A DNA stretch of 35,854 nucleotides. It comes from Bacillus sp. FJAT-29790 (lineage in GTDB: Bacteria > Bacillota > Bacilli > Bacillales > Cytobacillaceae). The translations under genes were made by a program, and so were the position numbers. Below, one piece after another: positions 23,614 through 31,706 of this stretch. The notes beneath the pieces are model-generated. The model ran no database searches. It saw only the letters and a program-made list of their open reading frames with translations, and was not told the DNA's origin. The stretch lies in contig NZ_JAHNZZ010000001.1 in the NCBI RefSeq assembly GCF_019039215.1, positions 1,647,882 through 1,683,735 of the forward strand. Direction: 5' to 3'. Every line of letters begins with the position of its first letter. Positions within the stretch are counted from its first letter, which is position 1.

Positions 23614-23764
23614 AAAATTTATAAATTTAATGTTGAAATTTGACACAAAATCTTAATAAAAATAAACCAAAAAAACTATTCCCTTTTTTATTTTTTTTTA
23701 GTATTATACGATTGTAAAAGATGTTTTTCTGGAAAAATAAATATCTGAAACGATAGCTAGGGAA

Positions 23765-23820
23765 GGCAAATGGTGCGCCACCAGTCATACTGGTTCTAGT
23801 GGGTTCGATTCCCACCCCGA
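23765..23820 (+). tRNA. tRNA-like 3' fragment (CAT-anticodon-like arm and TΨC arm)
   Basis: GTGGG-TTCGATT-CCCAC (about 23799-23815) is a textbook TΨC arm with conserved GTTCGA. Before it, ACCA-GTCATAC-TGGT (about 23781-23795) can form an anticodon-like arm with a 7-base loop, T before CAT and A after. No matching 5' acceptor strand exists, and the variable loop would be short. It is therefore a tRNA relic or tRNA-like domain, not a normal tRNA. Confidence 0.35.
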
Positions 23821-23862
23821 AATTTTTTAGCAACATTACAAAAAATTTCGAGGGTGGACCGG
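23811..23862. repeat. Long imperfect hairpin after tRNA-like fragment
   Basis: CCACCCCGAAATTTTTT pairs with AAAAAATTTCGAGGGTGG (about 23845-23862) around an 11-base loop, one bulge. It may terminate the upstream transcript or mark an integration scar. Confidence 0.55.
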
Positions 23863-23913
23863 AGTCTCTATTTGGCATGGAGTAGGACTGTCCTCATTTT
23901 GGAGGGATAACCT

Positions 23914-24474
23914 ATGATCAAGAAACGTGATTTTCATGAATGCCATATTTTGTTTGATTTAATGACGCATCCAGATGTCTTCCCTTATGTGCGTCAAAAG
24001 GCCAATTGCTATGATGAATTTATTTTTATGACAAAGCAAACAATTGAAGCGGAGGAACGTGGCGAACTCATATCACGCACGATTCTTGACGAATGGGGCG
24101 CTCCAATTGGGACGATTAATTTATTTGATATTAGCGAGAATGCAGGATTTTTAGGGACTTGGCTAGGAAAACCTTATCACGGAAAGGGTTATAACCAATT
24201 AGCAAAGGACGCCTTTTTCAATGAACTGTTCTACGAAGTAGGTATTGAAACCATTTACATGCGAATTAGAAAAGTAAACATCCGATCCCAGAAAGCCGCG
24301 GAAAAACTCCCATACGTCATTCACGCAAATGAAACAAGCAAATCCATATATGACCAATTAAATGTCAATGGGCCAATTTATGATCTATATGAAATTCCCA
24401 AGGATTTATATACGCTCCATGTCTTACGTAACGGTGCGGAAAACCAAGAATCGTCTCATTTAATGGAAGCCTAA
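23914..24474 (+). CDS. GNAT acetyltransferase, RimJ/RimL-like
   Basis: The 186-residue protein starts IKKRDFHECHILFDLMTHPDVFPYVRQK, the RimJ/RimL-type N-terminus. It has acetyl-CoA motif A in the region FLGTWLGKPYHGKGYNQLAKDAFF (about 94-117), followed by ETIYMRIRKVNIRSQKAAEKL (about 134-154). It would acetylate a protein N-terminus or a small amine. GGAGGGAT precedes ATG 23914. The tRNA-like fragment lies immediately upstream, and a terminator at 24490-24519 closes the unit. Confidence 0.88.
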   Translation: MIKKRDFHECHILFDLMTHPDVFPYVRQKANCYDEFIFMTKQTIEAEERGELISRTILDEWGAPIGTINLFDISENAGFLGTWLGKPYHGKGYNQLAKDAFFNELFYEVGIETIYMRIRKVNIRSQKAAEKLPYVIHANETSKSIYDQLNVNGPIYDLYEIPKDLYTLHVLRNGAENQESSHLMEA

Positions 24475-24489
24475 TAAATAATACATGCC

Positions 24490-24519
24490 AAAAGCCAATT
24501 TATTTTAAATTGGCTTTTT
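24490..24519 (+). terminator. Intrinsic terminator of GNAT gene
   Basis: AAAAGCCAATTTA (24490-24502) pairs with TAAATTGGCTTTT (24506-24518). The 24520-24645 stretch holds no convincing gene. Confidence 0.85.
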
Positions 24520-24644
24520 ATTTAGCCTCATTTCGAGGAGATTGTTGAAGAGATTTCGTACCACACCCCCTTTGCGTGACCGTTTTCACCTTTTCAATAT
24601 GATTCATATCGTTCAAAAAAAAAAGCTTTCTAAAACAACCTTCC

Positions 24645-24672
24645 ATTAAAAATAGCTGCACATATGTGCAGC
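24645..24672 (-). terminator. 18-bp palindromic terminator
   Basis: GCTGCACATATGTGCAGC (24655-24672) is a perfect palindrome; on the minus strand TATTTTTAAT follows. Confidence 0.8.
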
Positions 24673-24675
24673 CAT

Positions 24676-24834
24676 TTAATCTGTAACATTCGTATCAAAA
24701 CCATCCGGTATTTCGCTAATGCCCATTTGTGCTAACATCTCATCTAGTTCTTCATTCGTCAGGGTTTCAAAGCGACCATCGTGAAACATGACCTGTGTTT
24801 GATTTGGATTAATCCGGTTTAAGTTAAAGCTCAT
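24676..24834 (-). CDS. Small conserved-looking protein, 52 residues
   Basis: ATG 24834 follows GGAGCGAGGATC. The acidic 52-residue product (MSFNLNRINPNQTQVMFHDGRFE... ending GFDTNVTD) has a central TNEELDEMLAQMGISE helix. Good ribosome binding site, in-frame codon use and a dedicated palindromic terminator four bases after the stop support a real gene. The function is unknown; it has the look of a small regulatory or adaptor protein. Confidence 0.75.
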   Translation of the reverse strand: MSFNLNRINPNQTQVMFHDGRFETLTNEELDEMLAQMGISEIPDGFDTNVTD

Positions 24835-25054
24835 GATCCTCGCTCCTTTGGGGTGAATGTATTAGAAAGGACAATGACTAGCGAAAAAACAATTGATTAC
24901 TATCTATATTTCACATAAGAAGCTGCTTTCATTCATGGTTTTCAAAAGTTCACATAATTGCAAAATAAATATGACAAATTTATAAATGATCTTTTTTTGT
25001 TGACGAATGGCATACAATGAATCTAAACAAGCATTTATCGGCGCAAACGCTAAA

Positions 25055-25090
25055 AATAAAAAAGTTCCCTAGCCAATGAAGGGAACTTTT
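25055..25090 (-). terminator. Intrinsic terminator of DUF2639 gene
   Basis: AAAAGTTCCCT (25060-25070) pairs with AGGGAACTTTT (25080-25090); the minus strand ends in TTTTTTA. The 24835-25054 region holds no gene. Confidence 0.85.
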
Positions 25091-25094
25091 CCTC

Positions 25095-25250
25095 TTATTT
25101 TTCTGTATCCTTGCTTACCAGTTCTAAATATAGATTTCGAACAACAAATGTTTTATACAGTTCAAGTTTCCTGAATTCAACCGGGTGTTTTGTCATGCCT
25201 GCTTCCTTTAATTTTTGAATGTACCAGCCTTTTGACCCCTGATAAGCCAT
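25095..25250 (-). CDS. DUF2639 (YflJ-like) small protein
   Basis: The 51-residue protein starts MAYQGSKGWYIQKLKEAGM and continues HPVEFRKLELYKTFVVRNLYLEL, the DUF2639 pattern seen in B. subtilis YflJ and many Bacillaceae. AAGGAGGAG lies eight bases before ATG 25250. The basic, aromatic helical protein has no known role. It is too short for ordinary gene callers, but the ribosome binding site and terminator on both sides make it secure. Confidence 0.85.
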   Translation of the reverse strand: MAYQGSKGWYIQKLKEAGMTKHPVEFRKLELYKTFVVRNLYLELVSKDTEK

Positions 25251-25435
25251 TACCCATCTCCTCCTTATTGCTTGTCCATTTAACTATATGCTTGAGATGA
25301 GCGTTCATGACTTTTTTAGGAGATCTTTTCATGTTTGAAAGCAAGCTTTGAGATAAGGGATTCTATTGAATTTCGCAAAAATGACCTACTATGTAATACA
25401 AGTTCAAAAAAAAGAAATTTGTTTCTCATCAAATG

Positions 25436-25444
25436 TGATATAAT
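25436..25444 (+). promoter_or_regulatory. Extended -10 promoter of MATE gene
   Basis: TGATATAAT at 25436-25444; a weak AATTTG -35 lies 17 bases upstream. The preceding 25251-25435 holds no gene. Confidence 0.55.
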
Positions 25445-25480
25445 TTCCTATTGTTATCTAATTAGAAAGAGGACTGTATC

Positions 25481-26851
25481 ATGAATCAAACATTTTCAAA
25501 AAAAGCGAAACTACAGCAGCTGCTGTTCATTTTAATCCCGATTCTAATTACACAGCTTGCGATGTTTTCGATGAGTTTTTTTGACACGATGATGTCGGGG
25601 CATTACCGTTCAAAAGATTTGGCAGGTGTCGCGATTGGTTCTTCGATTTGGCTGCCTGTGTATACGGGTTTGAGTGGAATTCTGCTATCGATTACACCGA
25701 TTGTCGCTCAGCTTATCGGAAGCAAAAAGCGGAGCGAAGTTGCCTATTCCGTCATTCAAGGAGTTTATCTTGCCGTCATTATGGCTGTTATCGTATTGAT
25801 TGCCGGTGCTTATACCCTCAATCCACTTTTAAATGGAATGAGTCTTGAACCCGAGGTACAACAAACGGCGCACGATTTTTTAGTTGCTTTAAGCTTTGGA
25901 ATCATTCCATTATTCATTTATAATGTCATTCGTTCTTTTATCGATGCCCTCGGCAAAACGCGTGTATCGATGATTATTACGTTACTGGCTCTCCCAATAA
26001 ATATTGTTTTTAATTACCTGCTGATCTTCGGAAAATTCGGCTTTCCAGAGCTTGGAGGTGTCGGCTCAGGGTACGCAACCGCGATTACCTACTGGCTGAT
26101 TACCGCTTATTCCATTTATGTTGTTCACAAGCACAGCCCTTTTTCTGCTTTTGGTATTTTTCATCGGTTCTATGCCATTTCATTAGCAAAATGGAAGGAA
26201 ATCCTACTGATCGGTGTCCCTATTGGGTTATCGATCTTCTTTGAGACGAGTATTTTTGCGGCAGTGACCTTGTTCATGAGTCATTTTAATACAGCGACAA
26301 TCGCCGCCCATCAAGCGGCACTTAATTTTGCTTCATTACTTTATATGGTCCCGCTGAGTATTTCGATGGCATTAACAATCGTCGTTGGATTTGAAATCGG
26401 GGCTAAGCGATTTAAGGATGCAAAGGCCTATAGCTGGATCGGGGTTTCGATTGCGGTCCTATTGGCTTTCATCTGTGGATTCATCTTATTCATGCTGCGG
26501 ACGGAAGTTGCTGGCATTTATACGAAGGATCAGGAGGTCATTAATTTAACCGCACAGTTTTTGTTATATGCGATATTCTTCCAACTTTCAGATGCCATTC
26601 AAGCTCCTATCCAAGGGGCATTAAGGGGATATAAGGACGTCAATGTCACATTTGTTATGTCCCTTATTTCTTACTGGGTAATCGGGCTTCCATTTGGATA
26701 CTATCTAGCAAATAACACGAGCTGGGGAGCGTTCGGTTACTGGATCGGCCTAATCACAGGCCTGGCAGCAGGTGCTATTTGCTTATTAGGCAGGCTCATC
26801 TATATACAAAAAAAGTACGCCCGTACAAAGTCGGCACTTGCTATAAAATAA
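25481..26851 (+). CDS. MATE family efflux transporter (NorM-like)
   Basis: The 456-residue protein has twelve predicted membrane helices in two six-helix halves. Each half carries the MATE block: LAGVAIGSSIWLPVYTGLSGILLSITPIVAQLIGSK (about 43-78) and IAAHQAALNFASLLYMVPLSISMALTIVVGFEIGAKR (about 271-307). The D-rich helix 1 (FSMSFFDTMMSGHY) fits the cation-binding NorM type. It exports cationic drugs and metabolites by Na+ or H+ antiport. The length is normal. Its ribosome binding site (AGAAAGAGGA) and an extended -10 promoter lie upstream, and a shared terminator lies downstream. Confidence 0.92.
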   Translation: MNQTFSKKAKLQQLLFILIPILITQLAMFSMSFFDTMMSGHYRSKDLAGVAIGSSIWLPVYTGLSGILLSITPIVAQLIGSKKRSEVAYSVIQGVYLAVIMAVIVLIAGAYTLNPLLNGMSLEPEVQQTAHDFLVALSFGIIPLFIYNVIRSFIDALGKTRVSMIITLLALPINIVFNYLLIFGKFGFPELGGVGSGYATAITYWLITAYSIYVVHKHSPFSAFGIFHRFYAISLAKWKEILLIGVPIGLSIFFETSIFAAVTLFMSHFNTATIAAHQAALNFASLLYMVPLSISMALTIVVGFEIGAKRFKDAKAYSWIGVSIAVLLAFICGFILFMLRTEVAGIYTKDQEVINLTAQFLLYAIFFQLSDAIQAPIQGALRGYKDVNVTFVMSLISYWVIGLPFGYYLANNTSWGAFGYWIGLITGLAAGAICLLGRLIYIQKKYARTKSALAIK

Positions 26852-26852
26852 A

Positions 26853-26881
26853 CAGGGAAAGATTCACTCTTTCCCCGTTTT
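26853..26881. terminator. Terminator between convergent MATE and SDR genes
   Basis: GGGAAAG (26855-26861) pairs with CTTTCCC (26869-26875), followed by CGTTTTC. It overlaps the SDR stop codon. Confidence 0.7.
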
Positions 26882-27688
26882 CAACCTTTCTCGATTCCCA
26901 ACAACATCTTGCCCTTCCCCGCGGGCAACTTTCCCTAAAACGTCTTTCCCGCCGGTAACTGGAATGATACTTCCAGTAATAAAATCAGAGCTTTCGTCAA
27001 CTAAAAAGGAAATCACTCTTGCGATATCCTCCCCTGTTCCCGGTCTGCCCACTGGTGTCGCATTGTCAATGATATCAGCAGCATGGACAATCTCTTTTTC
27101 TTTCCAATCCCCAATAATATCTCCAGGGCAAACCATATTTACGGTAATGCCATGATTCGCTTCTTCAAGAGCAATCGTTTTTGTTAATGAAGCAGCACCG
27201 CTTTTTGCAGCGGCAAAAGCAGAGCGATAAATCCAGCCTGGTGCTGTTTCTACCCGGTCAAACCCAACGGTAATCATTCGTCCCCACCGATTTTCTCTCA
27301 TCCCAGGAATTAGTAATTTTGATAAATAAAAAATGGCATTTAAATTTCCGTTGATTAAATAATTCCATTCCTCAAACGAATAATCCGTCATTGTTTTTCT
27401 TTCGTGTATATAGGGACCTGCATTATGAATAAGAATATCAATGACAGGAAAGAAGGATAATGCTTCCTCTACAAACTTCTGACAATCATCAAGCTTTGTG
27501 ATATCTCCATTTAGAGCGATATTTCTAGTCCCAAATCTTGCTGTTAATTCATTCGCAAGGGCGATCGCTTCCATTTTGCTTTTATTATAATTGATGGCTA
27601 GATGAACACCCTTTTCAGCCAGCTGAAACGCTGTCCTTTTGCCGATGCCGGTTGCTCCTCCCGTTATTAATGCAGTTTTTTCTCGCAC
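26864..27688 (-). CDS. Atypical short-chain dehydrogenase/reductase
   Basis: The protein has 274 residues from GTG 27688 (AGAGG seven bases upstream; ATG 27694 would be too close to it). The NAD(P)-binding motif TGGATGIG and the structural HNAG motif are intact. In the catalytic region the line MITVGFDRVETAPGW...SAFAAAKSGAASLTK shows the conserved Lys but Phe where the catalytic Tyr (YxxxK) should be, and no clear Ser about 13 residues earlier. It may be a non-catalytic or altered-chemistry SDR; VCPGDIIGD and GSIIPVTGG are otherwise normal. The tail after GGKDVLGKVARGEGQ is longer than usual. Confidence 0.85.
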   Translation of the reverse strand: MREKTALITGGATGIGKRTAFQLAEKGVHLAINYNKSKMEAIALANELTARFGTRNIALNGDITKLDDCQKFVEEALSFFPVIDILIHNAGPYIHERKTMTDYSFEEWNYLINGNLNAIFYLSKLLIPGMRENRWGRMITVGFDRVETAPGWIYRSAFAAAKSGAASLTKTIALEEANHGITVNMVCPGDIIGDWKEKEIVHAADIIDNATPVGRPGTGEDIARVISFLVDESSDFITGSIIPVTGGKDVLGKVARGEGQDVVGNRERLKTGKE

Positions 27689-27754
27689 AATCATACCTCT
27701 CAATTTTTGACATTTTAGTTTTTTAATAAAAAGTGTTCTTGTGTACCTAAGCAT

Positions 27755-28154
27755 TCTTGTATGACTTGTGAAGAGGTCAAGGTTAAGTCAATAGGCAATC
27801 AAGGATCACCGATCGCCTTTATTAAATTCCATCTTAACATTAAAAGCGAAATTCAGTTGTATAAACCCCATTAATCATTTCATTAATATCATTATATTAG
27901 TAAGGACCTACATCATATGCAAATATAATGCAATCCACCATCTGCATAAAGTGAAGCTTCCATCGGTGGGGGTTTTACTGTCCGTTAATCTGCGATAAAT
28001 TTTTTCTTAACGAATAGGCATTTATTTGCATAGGATAAAGTGAAACTTCATCCATTGAGGTTTTTGCAATACACAAGATCATATTCTCACTCTCCGACGC
28101 AAAAAATTGACAGATAACTGACTTTTCTTTGTTTTTTTGAAAGGATGATCGCGC
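27755..28154. other. Intergenic region with two imperfect repeats
   Basis: AAAGTGAAGCTTC..GGGGGTTTT (27948-27976) recurs as AAAGTGAAACTTC..GAGGTTTT (28037-28065), 89 bases apart, directly before the Hsp20-like pair. They may be operators or relics of a longer tandem array. No gene is seen. Confidence 0.5.
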
Positions 28155-28625
28155 ATGTTCCCTTGGAATTTATTCCCGGTTAATAAGGATACAAAAAAGA
28201 TGATGCAGCAGGTGAAGCCTGAGGAGATCGACAAGTATGTCAAAAACATCATGGGGCAAATGATTCCCCAACATATGCAAGGGATGATGAATCCGCAAGA
28301 ATATATGCAAGGGTTTGGCAACCAGGCAAGTCCAGATGTCCAAACATCCACTCTGCCTTCTTCCGTATTCGAGACACATGATCATGTATATGTCAGAGTG
28401 GCCATAAAAAAAGAAGAATGGCTGAAAGAAATGAAACTTTATCATACGTCTAACCAAATGATAATCGAACATATCCCTGAATTAAACGACAAGCATACGA
28501 TCACGCTGCCTGCACTAGTCAGAAAAAAAGGCACAACTGCCAATTTTAAAGAAGGTACCTTAGAAATAAAAATCCCGAAAAATGTTGATATGCAATTCTC
28601 TGAAATTGACGTGACAGAAATATAA
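28155..28625 (+). CDS. Hsp20-like protein, possible spore coat component
   Basis: The 156-residue protein has a Met/Gln-rich N-terminus (MFPWNLFPVN...MMQQVKPEEIDKYVKNIMGQMIPQHMQGMMNPQEYMQG) and a C-terminal alpha-crystallin-like beta domain (about 70-150: FETHDHVYVRVAIKK ... GTTANFKEGTLEIKIPK). The Met-rich extension resembles the GerT/CotP-type coat proteins of Bacillus. AAAGGATG precedes ATG 28155. It ends ten bases before an alternative upstream start of the next gene, so the two are cotranscribed. Chaperone or coat-assembly role is inferred from the family. Confidence 0.75.
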   Translation: MFPWNLFPVNKDTKKMMQQVKPEEIDKYVKNIMGQMIPQHMQGMMNPQEYMQGFGNQASPDVQTSTLPSSVFETHDHVYVRVAIKKEEWLKEMKLYHTSNQMIIEHIPELNDKHTITLPALVRKKGTTANFKEGTLEIKIPKNVDMQFSEIDVTEI

Positions 28626-28664
28626 TAATTTTGTATGATTCCTAAAAACGGAGGGCAGAGTCCG

Positions 28665-29165
28665 ATGGATATCGAAAAATTGCAGCAGCTGATGAGTTTA
28701 TCAAATCAGTACAAAGCGCAATACTTTTGGAAAGATGTATTTGCAAGTGACAATATATGTATGGATCATATGCATCCGTCCGATACTGCGAAACAGACGG
28801 AGGCTTTTTTTTCGAAGCAGGATGTTTTCCCCCGCTGTGATGTATATGCAACGAACGAAAGTCTAGTGATTGATGCCGAACTCCCTGGTGTTGAGAGAAG
28901 TGAAATTAAAGTCTTTCTATATCAGGAGGAACTTGTGATAACAGGGGAATGTAAAACACTGAAATCAGGACTGCAATATTATATCAAGGAAAGACCAAAC
29001 AGGAAATTTGAAAAAAAGCTAACCATTCCCGTGTCCATAAACAGAAGTGCAATTGAAACGCATTTTACCAATGGCATCCTCACCATTATCTTGCCAATCA
29101 TGAAAGAGGATGCTGAAAAGATACCAATTAAGGTTGACGAAGATGAATCTAGTTCTAGTGAATAA
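28665..29165 (+). CDS. Hsp20/alpha-crystallin family protein
   Basis: The protein has 166 residues from ATG 28665 (GGAGGG eight bases upstream; the ATG at 28635 lacks one). It has a Gln-rich helical N-terminus (MDIEKLQQLMSLSNQYKAQYFWKD), the alpha-crystallin domain (about 60-150: RCDVYATNESLVIDAELPGVERSEIKVFLYQEELVITGE ... KKLTIPVSINRSAIETHFTNGILTIILPI) with the ELPG and the IxI-type ILTIILP element, and an acidic, Ser-rich tail. It is the partner of the preceding Hsp20-like protein, the two perhaps forming mixed oligomers or coat structures. Confidence 0.85.
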   Translation: MDIEKLQQLMSLSNQYKAQYFWKDVFASDNICMDHMHPSDTAKQTEAFFSKQDVFPRCDVYATNESLVIDAELPGVERSEIKVFLYQEELVITGECKTLKSGLQYYIKERPNRKFEKKLTIPVSINRSAIETHFTNGILTIILPIMKEDAEKIPIKVDEDESSSSE

Positions 29166-29184
29166 AACGACTTCTTAAGAGAAA

Positions 29185-29222
29185 AATAAAATAGAACAGC
29201 CCTCCATTAGGAGAGCTGTTCT
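29185..29222. terminator. Terminator between Hsp20 and CAP genes
   Basis: AGAACAGC (29193-29200) and GCTGTTCT (29215-29222) pair and extend through CTCC/GGAG around an ATTA loop; the T-rich side lies on the minus strand. Confidence 0.75.
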
Positions 29223-29236
29223 GCTAAAATAGCCGA

Positions 29237-30004
29237 TTATTTACCGATGAACATTTGTGTCCAGTAGTTACCTTCCGCTACATGTCCAACACCGATATGT
29301 GTAAAGCTTGGGTTTAGGATATTTTTACGGTGACCTTCACTGTTCATCCAAGCATTGACAACTTCTTGAGGTGATTGTTGACCCATGGCAATGTTTTCAC
29401 CTGCACTGCTATACGAGATCCCGAATTGTTTCATCATATCAAACGGTGATCCGTAAGTTGGGCTATTATGGTCAAAATAACCTTTTGCTTTCATATCACT
29501 TGATTTCGCACGTGCCACCTTGCTTAATTCATTATCAAGCTTGAGAGCTGGTACCCCATTTTTTACACGTTCTTGATTCGTTAATTCAAATACCTGTTGT
29601 TCGAATGCACTTACTAATGAAGCAGTTGGTGTTTCTGCTTTTGGCTGTGCAGCTTGTGCCGGCTGCTGTTGTACAGGTATTTGTGCCGGTGCTTGTACAG
29701 ATGGCTGTTGCTGAACTGGTGCTTGTCCTGCTGGAGCTTGTACAGGTTGCTGATATTGATATTGTGGCGGTTGCATTTGCTGACCGAATCCTTGGAAACC
29801 GTTCAATTGAATATTGAAATCTTTCATAAATTTCTGAAGCATGCTATTCACTTGATTAAAATCAATATTAGTAGATTGAGAGGAATTTTCTTTTCCTTGT
29901 TCAGGAATAGGACAATTGGAAGCTGCGTCCGCCTTGTTTAATACCGGATTAGAAACTAGTAAGGCTGCTGCCGCTGCTACTGAAAAAAACATTTTTTTCT
30001 TCAT
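29237..30004 (-). CDS. Secreted CAP/SCP domain protein (YkwD-like)
   Basis: The protein has 255 residues from ATG 30004, with GGGAGG nine bases upstream; the frame to 30106 is unsupported. The signal peptide MKKKMFFSVAAAAALLVSNPVLNKADAAS is followed by a Gln/Pro/Val linker (QAPAGQAPVQQQ... about 107-150). The CAP domain spans about 165-255: FELTNQERVKNGVPAL, the HNSPTYGSPFDMMKQFGI His, SAGENIAMGQ, and GHRKNILNPSFTHIGVGH. CAP proteins of Bacillus spores (YkwD, SafA-associated) are secreted and bind or modify other envelope components. Enzymatic activity is unproven. Confidence 0.88.
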   Translation of the reverse strand: MKKKMFFSVAAAAALLVSNPVLNKADAASNCPIPEQGKENSSQSTNIDFNQVNSMLQKFMKDFNIQLNGFQGFGQQMQPPQYQYQQPVQAPAGQAPVQQQPSVQAPAQIPVQQQPAQAAQPKAETPTASLVSAFEQQVFELTNQERVKNGVPALKLDNELSKVARAKSSDMKAKGYFDHNSPTYGSPFDMMKQFGISYSSAGENIAMGQQSPQEVVNAWMNSEGHRKNILNPSFTHIGVGHVAEGNYWTQMFIGK

Positions 30005-30514
30005 GTTTGATATCCTCCCTGGATGTTTAATTTTTTTTTGGTGCTGTGTAACTTGCACAATCATCATAACACGGTGTTTCTCGTAATATTTTAGGAAGGA
30101 TTTCACATTTCACTAGACTAGTAGACATTTTTAGGGTTTCAAAGAATGAAATTGTACAAGAATGTAAGCAAATCCCCGATTTAATTGAGTTTTGCTAAAA
30201 TCTAATTGGATAATGCTGTTATGGGTTAAATATACATATGTGGAAGATGGCGATAATGCATTCCATATTAATACTAAAAGATCGCTGTTGACAGGTTTTT
30301 TGAGAGCGAATTTCCTTTACTTTTGTTACATAGGCGTTACAAATATGAAGAAATTATAAAGAGGAATTGAGTATGGAGGAAGAGTAAAAGTAACCTAAGA
30401 CTAACCTGTTTCATTGTCACAAAAATGAATAAAGAAAAGGTGCATTACAGTTAAGTAACACACCTTCGGTTTAAAAGACGTTTTAAAAGACTGAGTCATC
30501 TTTCTATTCATCAT
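30005..30514. other. Intergenic region, no convincing gene
   Basis: A 48-codon frame at 30213-30359 has no ribosome binding site. GTTAC-N6-GTTAC lies near 30324-30339. Nothing else is seen. Confidence 0.4.
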
Positions 30515-30756
30515 GGCTTTGTTAAACGTAGCTGTTGATTTCCGCTGCAGGCACTCGCTTTCCGCGGGCGGTCGGGGAGCCTCCTCGTCGCTAACGCTCC
30601 TGCGGGGTCTCCCCTGACACGCTTTTCCCGCAGGACTTTGAATAATCATCTGCGAATAAACACCGCAAGAAGGAAATGCGAATGCATTTTCGAGGATCTC
30701 GTGCCTTCCGCTACAATCAACAGGTGCAATTATCAACATTAAGCTTTAACACAGCC
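30515..30756 (-). repeat. MITE-like repeat, copy 3 (inverted)
   Basis: GGCTTTGTTAAA (30515-30526) and TTTAACACAGCC (30745-30756) form terminal inverted repeats (11 of 12). The inside carries the same G+C-rich core and internal insert as copy 2, in reverse orientation. Confidence 0.8.
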
Positions 30757-30764
30757 TAAACAAT

Positions 30765-30813
30765 AAAAAGAATAGTAGATCCTCTGTCATATTCAACATA
30801 GGATCCACTATTC
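30765..30813 (-). terminator. Terminator of YtkA-like lipoprotein gene
   Basis: GAATAGT and ACTATTC flank GATCCT/AGGATC (30770-30783 with 30800-30813, one mismatch); CTTTTTATTG follows on the minus strand. Confidence 0.8.
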
Positions 30814-30844
30814 ATCATTGTACGGTAAATATGAGGCTGTCAAA

Positions 30845-31297
30845 TTAATGACTGCTATGATCCCCTTCGTCCTCCATTCCTGTAGAAGACGAATTTTCCT
30901 CATGTTCACTTGGCTGGTCAATGATGAACTCTTTTTTAGGCATATTGTGCATGTTCCTTGCTGTTACATGTGAATAAATATAATACGTACCTTCTTCTGC
31001 AAAGCTTTTTTCCAAGCGGTAAATGCCATTTTCCGCATGTTCGACATTTATTTTTTCGTGGTTTTCATCATTCGCACGCCAAATTTCTAATTTCACATCT
31101 TCCGCATCCGTTACTGCCTCATCCCCATATATAACCTTTGCTTCAAAAACAACTGGATCATTCACTTCAGCCTTCTCAGGGGTAATCGTCAAGTCAACTT
31201 CAAGGAATTGGGGCTCTTCCTCTTTACTTCCTGCTGTACATGCTGTGATAAAAACGGACATAAACAGCAATGACAGGAACCAAAACCTTTTCTTCAT
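30845..31297 (-). CDS. YtkA-like lipoprotein
   Basis: The protein has 150 residues from ATG 31297 (GGAG eight bases upstream). The signal peptide MKKRFWFLSLLFMSVFITAC has lipobox ITAC, so the protein is lipidated on Cys20. The mature part is one Ig-like beta domain (LEVDLTITPEKAEVNDPVVFEAKVIYGDEAV..., with GIYRLEKSFAEEGTYYIYSHVTARNMH near the end), the YtkA/FixH-like family associated with copper or redox processes at the envelope. The tail is rich in Glu and His (EHEENSS...GDHSSH), a plausible metal-binding site. It is monocistronic. Confidence 0.85.
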   Translation of the reverse strand: MKKRFWFLSLLFMSVFITACTAGSKEEEPQFLEVDLTITPEKAEVNDPVVFEAKVIYGDEAVTDAEDVKLEIWRANDENHEKINVEHAENGIYRLEKSFAEEGTYYIYSHVTARNMHNMPKKEFIIDQPSEHEENSSSTGMEDEGDHSSH

Positions 31298-31645
31298 ATG
31301 AATATTCTCCTTTATTCGATTCACTTTACACTAATGATAACTGTTAATTGTGAGGTATACGTGAAAACTTTATCAATAACCTGAAACAATCAGCTTATAT
31401 TTTTAATTAAATTATAGCATTTTTTTAAACCTCTCCAATCTGTTGTTTAAGTTAAAAAAAGCTTATTTAAGATATTTCATTTTTTTATCCTCTCTTCAAG
31501 TAACTATAAAATCCTATCCTATTATATGGACAGGAATGGGAATAAGCACCTCTTCCTTTTACCTTTTAATATGTAATGGATCTATTAAGAATCCCTATAT
31601 TTTATTAGATAAAAAATTCAATTACTTATAAAAACTTATGCAAAC

Positions 31646-31690
31646 TTGCATTATTACTTAAATTTCGTATAATTACTTATAAACACTTAA
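31646..31690 (+). promoter_or_regulatory. DeoR-gene promoter with ATTACTTA repeats
   Basis: TTGCAT (31646-31651), 16-base spacer and TATAAT (31668-31673). ATTACTTA occurs at 31653 and 31672, flanking the -10, with more copies at 31621 and a related ACACTTAA at 31683. These are candidate operators for the DeoR product. The 31298-31645 region holds no gene. Confidence 0.55.
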
Positions 31691-31706
31691 TAAGCAGGTG
31701 GATTTT

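Noticed and set aside
23627-23878. 83-codon - frame containing GIEPTRTSMTGG
   Set aside because: Typical spurious antisense translation of a tRNA-like T-arm.
24530-24610. About 29-codon - frame beginning MNHIEKVKTVTQRG
   Set aside because: Lacks a proper ribosome binding site, and the product has no recognisable feature.
30213-30359. 48-codon + frame
   Set aside because: No ribosome binding site or recognisable motif.
31443-31631. 62-codon + frame upstream of DeoR
   Set aside because: No ribosome binding site, AT-driven composition, overlaps the promoter region.
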